Of a DNA stretch of 27,147 nt, positions 12,700 to 19,018 are shown piece by piece. This DNA comes from a virus. The notes below the pieces were generated by a model. It had not been told where the DNA came from. It did not search any database and worked only from the letters and a program-made list of their open reading frames with translations. A program made the position numbers and the translations under genes. Where the stretch lies: positions 1-27,147 of the IMG/VR virus record IMGVR_UViG_3300008266_000542; one strand, written 5' to 3'. Positions within the stretch are counted from its first letter, which is position 1. Each line of letters opens with the position of its first letter.

Positions 12700-13169
12700 G
12701 CGGCAAGTTCAATTTCGAGATCGAGCAGCAGCGGTTCGACGAGCGGCGGCTGTCTGCGGAACCGAAGCTGGAGCTGGTGGGGTGGGTCAGTGACAAGGCT
12801 GTGCGGCTTCTTGCGCTTGGTGCCAACGTGCACGCCGACATTTACACATGCGAGGCACCGGGGTGCGTTCCCCTTTACGCCGCACCACCGGAGCCGGACG
12901 CCAAGCGGGAGCCTGCGACGGATGCAACCGATAATCGGCGGGTCTGGGACGCCTACATCGAAGCCTGCCGCGAGTTCGAGCGGTTCCACGGCATCCGTGC
13001 GAGGGAGCAGCAGCCAGGCGCTGCCGGAATGTCAGGCGCCGAGGCTGACCGGGTGCTGACCGACGCGCTGAGGAAGCCCTGCCGATACCCTGCCTGCCAG
13101 GACGCCGACGGGCGCTGCCCGCGGATCTTCGCAGGCCAGTGCTCGGGGCCGGGCGGGGTGGTGGCATGA
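12696..13169 (+). CDS. Hypothetical phage protein with C-terminal cysteines
   Basis: This 157-residue protein begins MSGKFNFEIEQQRFDERRLS. It has LELVGWVSDKAVRLLALGAN followed by YTCEAPGCVPLYAAPP, a form seen in small phage proteins of unknown role in which a phrase such as 'plya...p' ends a short query-like domain. A central helix (RRVWDAYIEACREFERFHGI) and a C-terminal cysteine group (CRYPACQDADGRCPRIFAGQ, then C) follow, possibly zinc-binding. The segment 12780-12930 is less GC-rich than its surroundings. ATGA overlaps on both sides fix the ends. No function can be assigned. Confidence 0.7.
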   Translation: MSGKFNFEIEQQRFDERRLSAEPKLELVGWVSDKAVRLLALGANVHADIYTCEAPGCVPLYAAPPEPDAKREPATDATDNRRVWDAYIEACREFERFHGIRAREQQPGAAGMSGAEADRVLTDALRKPCRYPACQDADGRCPRIFAGQCSGPGGVVA

Positions 13170-13717
13170 GCGCCCTCCTCGAACGCGGCCTGCGCCCAAT
13201 CGCAGAGCTCGCCGCCGATCGCCCGCATGGGCACCGGCTGCGGTACCTCGCGGGGTGCCGGTGCTTCCAGTGCCGCCGGTCGAACAGCGACTACGAGCGC
13301 GAGCGCCAGGCGGCCCGGGCCGCGGGCGACTGGAACGGCCTGGTCGATGCCGACCGCGCGCGGCGACACCTGAGAGCGCTGGCCCGGCAAGGCGTCGGCC
13401 GGCGGATGGTGGCGGCGGCGTCGGACGTGGCCCTGTCCGTGATTGCCGACGTGCGCGCCGGCCGGAAGCTCAAGATCCGCGCGCGCTCCGAGCGCCGCAT
13501 TCTCGCGGTCACGCCGGCCTGCCGGGGCGACGCGGCGCTCGTGCCGGCGGGGCCGACGTGGGAACGGATCGAGTGGCTGCTCGATGAGGGCTTCACCAAG
13601 GGCCGCATCGCGCTCGAGCTCGGCAGGAAGACGCGGGCGCTGCAGCTGAATCGTGAGTGGGTGACGGCGCGCAACGCCGCTGCCGTCGAGGCGCTCGTGC
13701 GGAGGTATCGGCAGTGA
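13166..13717 (+). CDS. DNA-binding-like protein with HGxRLRYLAGCRCxxCR motif
   Basis: This 183-residue protein carries HGHRLRYLAGCRCFQCRRSN then SDYERERQAARAAGDWNGLV and DADRARRHLRALARQGVGRR, a combination that recurs in phages of widely different hosts. After it comes a helix-turn-helix pattern (RRMVAAASDVALSVIADVRA, GRKLKIRARSERRILAVTPA). A second HTH-like part lies near the end (WERIEWLLDEGFTKGRIALE, LGRKTRALQL). The two paired cysteines may hold zinc. It is probably a transcription factor, with unknown targets. It overlaps both neighbours (ATGA and GTGA). Confidence 0.72.
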   Translation: MSALLERGLRPIAELAADRPHGHRLRYLAGCRCFQCRRSNSDYERERQAARAAGDWNGLVDADRARRHLRALARQGVGRRMVAAASDVALSVIADVRAGRKLKIRARSERRILAVTPACRGDAALVPAGPTWERIEWLLDEGFTKGRIALELGRKTRALQLNREWVTARNAAAVEALVRRYRQ

Positions 13718-13893
13718 ACGACATGGAACGACTGGCCGAGCTCGCGCGCGAGGCCGGGGCGCTCGACGTCGAGGGCGACGGCGAGGAGATCATCTTCGAC
13801 CGGCAGGCCCTGCGGCAGTTCGTGACGAAGCTCATCGAGCTCGGCGTCGTGCGGGTGCGGAACGTGGTTCCACTCAGGAGGCCCGCAGGATGA
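13714..13893 (+). CDS. Small acidic protein, unknown function
   Basis: This 59-residue protein starts at GTG 13714 in a GTGA overlap: NDMERLAELAREAGALDVEG, DGEEIIFDRQALRQFVTKLI, ELGVVRVRNVVPLRRPAG. It has a short helix, a beta hairpin and a second helix, with no recognised domain. ATG 13723 is an alternative start. The stop overlaps the next gene by ATGA. Confidence 0.6.
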   Translation: MNDMERLAELAREAGALDVEGDGEEIIFDRQALRQFVTKLIELGVVRVRNVVPLRRPAG

Positions 13894-14174
13894 CCGCCGA
13901 GACGCGTTCCGGCGGCGCTCAGGGCGAGATGCGCCCCTGCGGGTACTGCGCCGCCCTGTTCGTGCCTGCGCGGCCCCAGCAGGCTTTCTGCTCGACCAAG
14001 TGCCGCTCAGGCCACCACGTCGACCGTGGCGCCACCGGGGCGGTGCGCAGCGTCCGGCGCATCAAGACCGGCGCGTCGGTGGTGGTGCACCTGACCGGCC
14101 CGGCGGCCGAGTCGGCGCTGCAGCTGCACCTGGGCGACGAGGTCCGGATCGTGGAGAGCGTCGAGTGTTCCTGA
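13890..14174 (+). CDS. Zinc-ribbon protein with C-terminal beta domain
   Basis: This 94-residue protein has CGYCAALFVPARPQQAFCST then KCRSGHHVD, a four-cysteine zinc ribbon like those in phage transcription or DNA-end factors. The rest is beta-rich and ends HLGDEVRIVESVECS. A small regulatory or DNA-binding role is likely but unproven. It overlaps the previous gene by ATGA and the next by 10 bases. Confidence 0.7.
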   Translation: MTAETRSGGAQGEMRPCGYCAALFVPARPQQAFCSTKCRSGHHVDRGATGAVRSVRRIKTGASVVVHLTGPAAESALQLHLGDEVRIVESVECS

Positions 14175-14374
14175 GCCAGTCGGAGATCGAGGCCCTGACC
14201 GGCCGCGTCCGGCCGGCGGCGCAGATGCGCGCCCTCGAGCAGATGGGCATCCCGTTCCTGCGGCGCCCCCAAGGCGCGCGCGGGCGGTCGCCTGTCGTCC
14301 TGCGGTCGGCCGTCGAGGGACTGCTGCCCGCCCCTGCTACCATGGCCCCGGAGCCCCGTCTGAGGTTGCCCTGA
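14165..14374 (+). CDS. DUF4224-like protein, possible excisionase/recombination directionality factor
   Basis: This 69-residue protein starts at GTG 14165: FLSQSEIEALTGRVRPAAQM, RALEQMGIPFLRRPQGARGR, SPVVLRSAVEGLLP. The pattern 'lTxxxrpaaQxxaLxxmGIpFxxrpxGxpvV' is that of DUF4224, a small MerR-like wHTH that regularly precedes phage integrases. Its stop overlaps the integrase start (TGATG), so the two are co-translated. A role in controlling integrase direction is plausible from context. The C-terminal dozen residues (PATMAPEPRLRLP) look unstructured. Confidence 0.75.
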   Translation: MFLSQSEIEALTGRVRPAAQMRALEQMGIPFLRRPQGARGRSPVVLRSAVEGLLPAPATMAPEPRLRLP

Positions 14375-15345
14375 TGCCGCCCCGCCAGCGAAAGACAGAC
14401 CGCCACCTGCCCGCCTGCGTCTACCACAAGCACGGCGCCTACTGGTTCGTCCACGCTGGGCGCTGGACGCGGCTCGGGACCGACCTGCAGGCGGCGCTCG
14501 CCGAGTACGCGCGGCTGCGCGAGCGGCCGAAGGGCGGCATGGTGCAGCTCATCGACGACGCGCTGGCGCACATGCGGCCGAAGCTCGCGAAGTCGACGGC
14601 GCAGCAGTACGAGGTCGCGGCGAAGAAGCTGCGGCAGATCCTCGCGGAGTTCTCGCCCGAGCAGGTGAGGCCCAAGCACGTCGCGGCGATCAAGGTCGCG
14701 CTGCGCGACAAGCCGAACATGGCGAACCGCTGCCTGTCGGTGCTGCGGTCGGTGTTCGCGCTCGCGCTCGAGTGGCAGATCGTCGAGTCGAACCCGGTGG
14801 TCGGCATTCGCCGACACTCGGAACAGAAGCGGGACCGCTACATCACCGACGAGGAGTTCGTCGCCATCCGTGCCGCAGGCTCGCCGCGGTTCCAGTGCAT
14901 GGTCGACCTGCTGTACCTGACCGGCCAGCGCGTGAGTGACGTCCTGGCAATCCGGCTCACCGACCTGACGCCCGAGGGCATCCGGTTCAAGCAGGGCAAG
15001 ACCGGCGCGAAGCTGCTCGTCGCGTGGACGCCCGAGCTGCGGGCGGTGGTGGAGCGGGCGAAGGGGCTGGGCGGCAACGTGCGCGCGATGACGCTGTTCT
15101 ACACCCGGCGCGGCGCGGTGCCGGCGTACTCGACGGTGCACGACCAGTGGCAGGAGGCCTGCCGAGTGGCCAGAGTCAGGGATGCGCACATCCACGACAT
15201 GCGGGCGAAGAGCCTGACCGACGCGAAGCGCCAAGGCCTCGACGCGACGGCGCTCGCCGGTCATGCGTCGGCGGCCATGACGGAGCGCTACATCCGCGCG
15301 CGCGAGACGCCCGTGGTGATCGGCCCGGGCGGGCGAAGGGTCTGA
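14374..15345 (+). CDS. int: Tyrosine integrase
   Basis: This 323-residue protein is a full-length phage integrase. An N-terminal arm-binding part (YHKHGAYWFVHAGRWTRLG) and core-binding part (TAQQYEVAAKKLRQILAEFS, MANRCLSVLRSVFALALEWQ) precede the catalytic domain. The catalytic set is complete: R186 in LTGQRVSDVLAIR, K209 in FKQGKTGAK, H274 and R277 in HIHDMRAKSLTDAK, H297 in LAGHASAAMTERY and nucleophile Y306. It would recombine attP with a bacterial attB. The probable attP lies immediately downstream. The DUF4224-like gene overlaps its start (TGATG). It is the last gene of the early plus-strand operon. Confidence 0.96.
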   Translation: MPPRQRKTDRHLPACVYHKHGAYWFVHAGRWTRLGTDLQAALAEYARLRERPKGGMVQLIDDALAHMRPKLAKSTAQQYEVAAKKLRQILAEFSPEQVRPKHVAAIKVALRDKPNMANRCLSVLRSVFALALEWQIVESNPVVGIRRHSEQKRDRYITDEEFVAIRAAGSPRFQCMVDLLYLTGQRVSDVLAIRLTDLTPEGIRFKQGKTGAKLLVAWTPELRAVVERAKGLGGNVRAMTLFYTRRGAVPAYSTVHDQWQEACRVARVRDAHIHDMRAKSLTDAKRQGLDATALAGHASAAMTERYIRARETPVVIGPGGRRV

Positions 15346-15583
15346 GGTATTAGACAGTCTAATAGACACGCATTGGACAGCGCATCTAAGTATTTGAATG
15401 GAAAGGATTTCAGAACATACCCCGGTAATGCAGCAGTACGCCCGAAACAGGGGGTTAAGCGTCGGGAATTCTTAGGAATTCCGGACACGGCTGTCTAATT
15501 CGTTGGGGTGAGATAGGCTCGCGTAACCTGCTGAAATCGCAGGGGCGCGAAGTGGCAATTAGACAGCGTTGGAGGACGTGACC
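15346..15583. other. Probable attP: arm-type sites around a core inverted repeat
   Basis: This non-coding, less GC-rich stretch after int holds four copies of ATTAGACAG: 15349-15357 (+), 15372-15380 (+, one mismatch, ATTGGACAG), 15491-15499 (inverted) and 15558-15566 (+). The first is part of the palindrome TTAGACAGTCTAA (15350-15362). Between them lies a perfect inverted repeat, GGAATTC-TTAG-GAATTCC (15465-15482), the best core candidate. Arm sites on both sides of a core next to int is the usual attP layout. No promoter for the downstream gene was identified. Confidence 0.68.
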
Positions 15584-15796
15584 ATGGGATTCGGAATCGA
15601 CTCAATCGGCGGCCTGCTGCTGGTCGCGCTGCTGCTGTGGCTGTACCTGCTGCCCTGGTGGGTCGCCAAGGGCCGCCGCCACCCGAGCGTCTACTCGATC
15701 GCGGTCGTGAACGTGTTCCTCGGCTGGACGTTCATCGGCTGGGTCGGCTGCCTCGCGTGGTCTCTTTCTGCAGCCGGCAGGCCGCAAGCTCCCTGA
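15584..15796 (+). CDS. Superinfection immunity protein (Imm-type membrane protein)
   Basis: This 70-residue protein has an N-terminal hydrophobic helix (IGGLLLVALLLWLYLLPWWV), a short basic stretch with K-x-x-x-H-P (AKGRRHPSVYSI) and a second helix, VVNVFLGWTFIGWVGCLAWS. The order membrane helix, 'KrxHP', 'vlNxxLGWTxiGWvxaLxWa' is that of the Imm-type superinfection immunity family, where T4 Imm blocks DNA entry of later phages. GGAGG at 15571-15575 supports ATG 15584. It lies alone on the far side of the attP candidate and converges on Rz1, overlapping it by 65 bases. Expression from a prophage is plausible but no promoter was seen. Confidence 0.85.
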   Translation: MGFGIDSIGGLLLVALLLWLYLLPWWVAKGRRHPSVYSIAVVNVFLGWTFIGWVGCLAWSLSAAGRPQAP

Positions 15797-16022
15797 TTGC
15801 CCGCAGCTTGAGCGTGGACTCGTCCACGCATTCGGTGGCGTCGAGGTAGGCGCGCGCGAGGTCCCCGTTGGTGGCGAGCTCGCGCGCTGGCGGCGCGCAG
15901 GGTTCAGTCAGCGCGACCGGGATCGCCGGGCACTGCTCGATCACGACCAAGCGCGGCGCGCACGCTGTCAGGAAGAGGCTCGCGAGACCAGTCGCGAGCA
16001 GCGGGATCGTTCTGGAACGCAT
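15732..16022 (-). CDS. Rz1: Rz1-like outer-membrane spanin lipoprotein
   Basis: This 96-residue protein has a lipoprotein signal: MRSRTIPLLATGLASLFLTAC with lipobox L-T-A-C and Cys21 as the acylated residue. The mature part is Pro/Ala-rich at first (VALTEPCAPPARELATNGDL) with a helical region ARAYLDATECVDESTLKLRA. It begins inside Rz in another frame, overlapping by 119 bases, the classic nested spanin arrangement. With Rz it would join inner and outer membranes at the last step of lysis. The tail extends 65 bases into the convergent immunity gene. The longer frame to 16076 is rejected because the signal peptide starts at 16022. Confidence 0.88.
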   Translation of the reverse strand: MRSRTIPLLATGLASLFLTACAPRLVVIEQCPAIPVALTEPCAPPARELATNGDLARAYLDATECVDESTLKLRAIRELAACRLQKETTRGSRPSR

Positions 16023-16284
16023 CGGAGAGGCCCTCGCGGCGGCGGTCGGCCCGGCGGCGGGCCTCGGTAAGGTCACGGTCTAGGGCGGCCATTACGGCCT
16101 GCTGGGCGGCCAGCGCCTCGGCAAACCGGGCACCCGCCTCGGCGGTCGCGGACTCCCAGCGGGCGCGCTCCTGGGCGACGCCGCGGTCGTGCGCCCAGTC
16201 GTAGGCGAGCCAGAGGCCGGCCGCGACGAGCAGCGCGCCGAGCGCGTAGCCGGCAAGGCGCAGGGTCAGCCAGGGCGGGATCAC
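15904..16284 (-). CDS. Rz: Rz-like inner-membrane spanin
   Basis: This 126-residue protein starts at GTG 16284 with a good ribosome site (GGGAGG). The N-terminal transmembrane helix is TLRLAGYALGALLVAAGLWL. A long charged helix with coiled-coil character follows: HDRGVAQERARWESATAEAG, LAAQQAVMAALDRDLTEARR. This is the i-spanin plan. The embedded Rz1 gene in another frame confirms it. The start shares GTGA with the stop of the upstream gene. The C-terminus is Arg/Asp/Pro-rich. Confidence 0.88.
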   Translation of the reverse strand: MIPPWLTLRLAGYALGALLVAAGLWLAYDWAHDRGVAQERARWESATAEAGARFAEALAAQQAVMAALDRDLTEARRRADRRREGLSDAFQNDPAARDWSREPLPDSVRAALGRDRAVPGDPGRAD

Positions 16285-16637
16285 GGTCGCCTCCCGATCC
16301 ACTCCTTTGGGCGATCGTCCCCTTCCGGGTACTGGGTCGCGTAGAGCGTCAGCATCCGCAGGTTGCACATCGCGTGCGCGAGGTGCGGCAGGCCCGACTC
16401 CGGGTCGAGCTCCTCGCCGCGTTGCCACGCCGCGAGGTGGCGCATCGCGCAGGCGAACGGCACCGACCACGGCATGCCCTTCGCCCAGTTCCAGGCGGCG
16501 TACTTCTTGCGCCCGTGCTCCCAGACCCGCGCCTCGTCCTCGAGCGTGCAGAGCGGGATGAGGTCGAAGGCGGGCTTGCCGTCGTTGAACCGCGCCCCGC
16601 TCCCCTTCTGGTCGCTGTTGACGTCACCGATGGACAT
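16281..16637 (-). CDS. dATP/dGTP diphosphohydrolase-like protein (DUF5664 type)
   Basis: This 118-residue protein has the family pattern: GARFNDGKPAFDLIPLCTLE, ARVWEHGRKKYAAWNWAKGM, FACAMRHLAAWQRGEELDPE and SGLPHLAHAMCNLRMLTLYA. The E/D-rich and RHL...GE..D..SG..HL residues form an all-alpha NTP-pyrophosphohydrolase-type metal site. Members hydrolyse deoxynucleoside triphosphates, and some occur in phages with altered bases, but most hosts of the family have no such modification. It lies in the lysis region, not with replication genes, so its role here is open. A CGGAG site precedes ATG 16637. Confidence 0.8.
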   Translation of the reverse strand: MSIGDVNSDQKGSGARFNDGKPAFDLIPLCTLEDEARVWEHGRKKYAAWNWAKGMPWSVPFACAMRHLAAWQRGEELDPESGLPHLAHAMCNLRMLTLYATQYPEGDDRPKEWIGRRP

Positions 16638-16851
16638 GCAGACTCCGGATCTGATTGAAGGCGCGCCGCAGCGCGTAGGAGCGCACCACGGAGATCACCG
16701 TGAAAATCACCCCCATGCCGAAGGCCTGCGCCCCCGTCACGTGGAACCCGAAGAGCGGCAGGATTGCCATGTTCGCGCACCAGTTGATGCCGAACCCCAC
16801 CGCGACGTTGGCCCAGGACTCGATGAACGAGCCGAGTCGGGTCTGGCTCAT
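16624..16851 (-). CDS. Small membrane protein (DUF7220-like)
   Basis: This 75-residue protein reads MSQTRLGSFIESWANVAVGF, GINWCANMAILPLFGFHVTG, AQAFGMGVIFTVISVVRSYA, LRRAFN. Two hydrophobic helices are separated by a short loop, and the 'SyaLRRxFN' end is typical of a small phage membrane family that travels with the diphosphohydrolase-like gene. Function is unknown. ATGA overlap at the start and a 14-base overlap at the end link it to its neighbours. Confidence 0.8.
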   Translation of the reverse strand: MSQTRLGSFIESWANVAVGFGINWCANMAILPLFGFHVTGAQAFGMGVIFTVISVVRSYALRRAFNQIRSLHVHR

Positions 16852-17960
16852 GCCGCCGCCCTCCGCCGCCGCAGCCACGTGAGGTAGTCGGCCGCGGCCT
16901 CGATGTCGTGCTCGACGCGCACGAGCCCGAGCTCGCCGGCTTGCGGGTCGAGGATGACGGTGCAGCTGGGCGCGATCATCGCGGGCGGCAGGCCGAGCGC
17001 GTCGGCGTAGGCGTCGTGGATCTTGTAGCTGCCGAGCTGCAAGAGGTGCGCGAGGTGCCCGGTCGCCGCGATGCGCAGCAGCTGGTACCCGCCCGTATGC
17101 TTGTGGCCTGACACGATGACGTGGTCGTGGTGCGTGAGCTTGGCCGCGCGCAGCTGGCCGTGCGACGGGTTCCACATCGAGTTCCCGGGCCAATCGTGGC
17201 GCGCCGCGATGCGCACCTCCGCGCCGTTCTGGAACGTGAGCGCGACGCGCACCGTGTGGTCGCCGGTGAGCGTGACGCCGGCCTGCCGCTGTATCCAGCG
17301 CAGCGGATCTCCCGCCCCGCTCCAGTGGTCGTGATTGCCCTGCACCATGAAGAGCCAATGCGGGCCGAGCTCCGTCACCAGCCACTCGACGAGCTGCCAG
17401 GACTGGTCGGTCGTGGTCTCCTGCTCGCCGTAGAGCCGGGCGAGACGGCCGATCCAGTTGTTCTGCAAGTCGCCGATGCAGGCCGCGTACAGCCCCGGCG
17501 TGCGCTTGATGACCTCGATGTCCCGCTCGAGCTGGCCGAGGTCGGTGTGGTCGTCATCGACGTGCGGGTCGCCCAAGAGCGTGACCGCGATGGGCTCGTT
17601 CCCCTTCACCTTCACGCGGATGAGCTTGCGCGCCTCGGCCGCCGCGTCCTTCCGGGCGAAGGCGGCCTTGCGCCGGTCGATGAGCTCGCGGATGTCGATC
17701 TTGCCGCTCGGCAGTTTCGGCACCTCGAGGAGCTCGCGCTTCTTGGGCGCGTTCTCCACCACGCCCCCCACGGTGCGGAACCGGGCGCCCGGGTCATAGC
17801 TCGACTCGGGCACCGGCACGCCGCGGGACTTGAGCCCGTCGATGCGCTGGGAGACCGCGCGCGAGTTGATGCCGAGCTGGCGTGCAGCCTCGGCGCGAAC
17901 CCCCTTTGCGGCATTGAGCGCCGCGAGGACCTGTTCATCCGTTACTTTTTGGGCGGGCAC
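16848..17960 (-). CDS. Metallophosphoesterase with N-terminal helix-turn-helix domain
   Basis: This 370-residue protein has two parts. Residues 6-47 or so (VTDEQVLAALNAAKGVRAEA, ARQLGINSRAVSQRIDGLKS) form a Fis/HTH_8-like DNA-binding unit. Residues 124-340 form a calcineurin-like phosphoesterase with all metal motifs: GDPHVDDDHTD (D131, H133), IGDLQNN (D164), QGNHDHW (N209, H210), RHDWPG (H255) and SGHKHTGG (H286, H288). It should hydrolyse phosphodiesters or phosphomonoesters with two metal ions, but the substrate is unknown. GTG 17960 is chosen because AGGAGG lies just upstream (17970-17965) and the HTH begins right after. ATG 17987 is an alternative. It overlaps the zincin gene by 26 bases. 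Confidence 0.85.
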   Translation of the reverse strand: MPAQKVTDEQVLAALNAAKGVRAEAARQLGINSRAVSQRIDGLKSRGVPVPESSYDPGARFRTVGGVVENAPKKRELLEVPKLPSGKIDIRELIDRRKAAFARKDAAAEARKLIRVKVKGNEPIAVTLLGDPHVDDDHTDLGQLERDIEVIKRTPGLYAACIGDLQNNWIGRLARLYGEQETTTDQSWQLVEWLVTELGPHWLFMVQGNHDHWSGAGDPLRWIQRQAGVTLTGDHTVRVALTFQNGAEVRIAARHDWPGNSMWNPSHGQLRAAKLTHHDHVIVSGHKHTGGYQLLRIAATGHLAHLLQLGSYKIHDAYADALGLPPAMIAPSCTVILDPQAGELGLVRVEHDIEAAADYLTWLRRRRAAA

Positions 17961-18279
17961 GGGGCCTCCTGTGTGAGAACGAAGCAAGCGCCTGCTGCAA
18001 CAGGCTTCCGAAGTTGTCGACGAACACCTCGTCGCTGTAGAGCCGGTGCTCCATCGCGCCGAGCACCGCGTGCACGAACTCGTGGCAGAAGGTCTGCTGG
18101 ATGGCGGTGTCGGGCTGGTCGCTGCGCACGTCGATGCGATGGAGCTTCGGGTCGTACAGGCCGAGCGCGTTCTTCGCGTGCGGCCAGCGCGAGAGCGAGA
18201 GGATGCGGACGGTGACGACGTGGCCGTGCAGCTGGAACGCCTTGGGGATGCCGAGGCGCTGGTGGCGGCAGGCGGCCAC
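17935..18279 (-). CDS. Zincin-like metallopeptidase
   Basis: This 114-residue protein contains CHEFVHAVLGAMEH, an HExxH zinc site of the zincin superfamily, within a helix preceded by a beta segment, GLYDPKLHRIDVRSDQPDTA. Related small phage proteins resemble ImmA/IrrE- or SprT-like domains. The second half (YSDEVFVDNFGSLLQQALAS) would supply a further ligand. The start is uncertain: GTG 18279 is used, since no ATG exists upstream in frame near the previous stop. A CTG overlapping that stop is another option. It sits among lysis genes between a holin-like gene and the phosphoesterase. Its target is unknown. Confidence 0.7.
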   Translation of the reverse strand: MAACRHQRLGIPKAFQLHGHVVTVRILSLSRWPHAKNALGLYDPKLHRIDVRSDQPDTAIQQTFCHEFVHAVLGAMEHRLYSDEVFVDNFGSLLQQALASFSHRRPRARPKSNG

Positions 18280-18281
18280 GG

Positions 18282-18509
18282 TCAGCGGTGCGGCAGCGCG
18301 GTGGTGGTTTTCGTGCGCAGATAAAGGTTCACGAGCGCCCCGATGAGCATGATGGCCGCGGCGACCTTCTGCCCGAACAGGGTCGTGAGATGCGCGCCGG
18401 CGAGCTCGATGCCCGCGATGATGAAGATCGCGGTGTTGGCCCACATCGTTTTCGAGCGCAGGGAGCCGCGCAGCCAGTCGGCCGTGCTGATGGTGGTCTC
18501 GTCGGTCAT
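18282..18509 (-). CDS. Holin-like membrane protein
   Basis: This 75-residue protein reads MTDETTISTADWLRGSLRSK, TMWANTAIFIIAGIELAGAH, LTTLFGQKVAAAIMLIGALV, NLYLRTKTTTALPHR. Two membrane segments with an N-terminal polar tail and a basic C-terminus are the plan of small phage holins, and the 'SKTmWaN...iN.yLRtkTt' pattern recurs in these genes. It directly follows the amidase (ATGA overlap), as holins often do. It would open the inner membrane for the amidase. The neighbouring coiled-coil membrane protein is a rival or a partner for the role. Confidence 0.72.
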   Translation of the reverse strand: MTDETTISTADWLRGSLRSKTMWANTAIFIIAGIELAGAHLTTLFGQKVAAAIMLIGALVNLYLRTKTTTALPHR

Positions 18510-19018
18510 ACATGCCTCCGCAGGGTGTTGGCGAGGGCGGCGCAGCAGGCCGCCCGGTGGGTGCGGATCTGCTCCGCGTGGTAAATGAACTCGGGCTCGA
18601 GGACCAGCGCCGCGCAGCGGGTCTGCGCGAGGAAGGCGAGCGGCCCCTTCGCGGGGTTCGCCTGGAACCAGCCGGGCTTGATGCCGCGGCTCGGCAGGAA
18701 GAACCGAGCGAGCACCGCCTGCACGTCGGCCGCGAGCACCGCGCCGCGCACCGAGCCCGGGGCGTGCAGGGTCTCGGAGCCGCGCGCGGTCGGCGTCGCC
18801 GCGTTGAAGTGGATCTCGACGGCAAGGTCGACGGGCTGGGCGCGCGCGTTGATCCAGCGGACCTTCGCGCCGAGCTCGAGCGCCGGCACGAGCTGGGCGC
18901 CCGGCAGGTGGCGGGAGATTTCCGCCACCCAGAGCCGCGCCTCGGCGTGCTCGACCAACCCCTTCCACGCCGCACCGGGCGCCGCCGGGTGGTGCCCGGC
19001 GGAGAGGAACAGGCTCAC
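18506..19018 (-). CDS. Endolysin: N-acetylmuramoyl-L-alanine amidase (Amidase_3 type)
   Basis: This 170-residue protein has the amidase zinc motifs: VSLFLSAGHHPAAPG with the first His (H9), VEHAEARLW with a Glu (E23), VDLAVEIHFNAA with H70, and ALVLEPEFIYHAEQ with the catalytic Glu (E141). It would cut the bond between MurNAc and L-Ala in the cell wall at lysis. There is no signal peptide, so it needs the holin to reach the wall. GTG 19018 is chosen because it overlaps the upstream stop (GTGA) and begins at the first beta-strand. The longer frame to 19201 crosses that gene. Confidence 0.9.
   Translation of the reverse strand: MSLFLSAGHHPAAPGAAWKGLVEHAEARLWVAEISRHLPGAQLVPALELGAKVRWINARAQPVDLAVEIHFNAATPTARGSETLHAPGSVRGAVLAADVQAVLARFFLPSRGIKPGWFQANPAKGPLAFLAQTRCAALVLEPEFIYHAEQIRTHRAACCAALANTLRRHV

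Noticed and set aside
15465-15482. dif-like site for XerCD integration
   Set aside because: The inverted repeat does not resemble the dif consensus, and a complete phage tyrosine integrase lies beside it.
16281-16637. Z-genome (2-aminoadenine) system
   Set aside because: Only a DUF5664-type diphosphohydrolase-like gene is present; no PurZ-like or DatZ-like gene is visible in the window.
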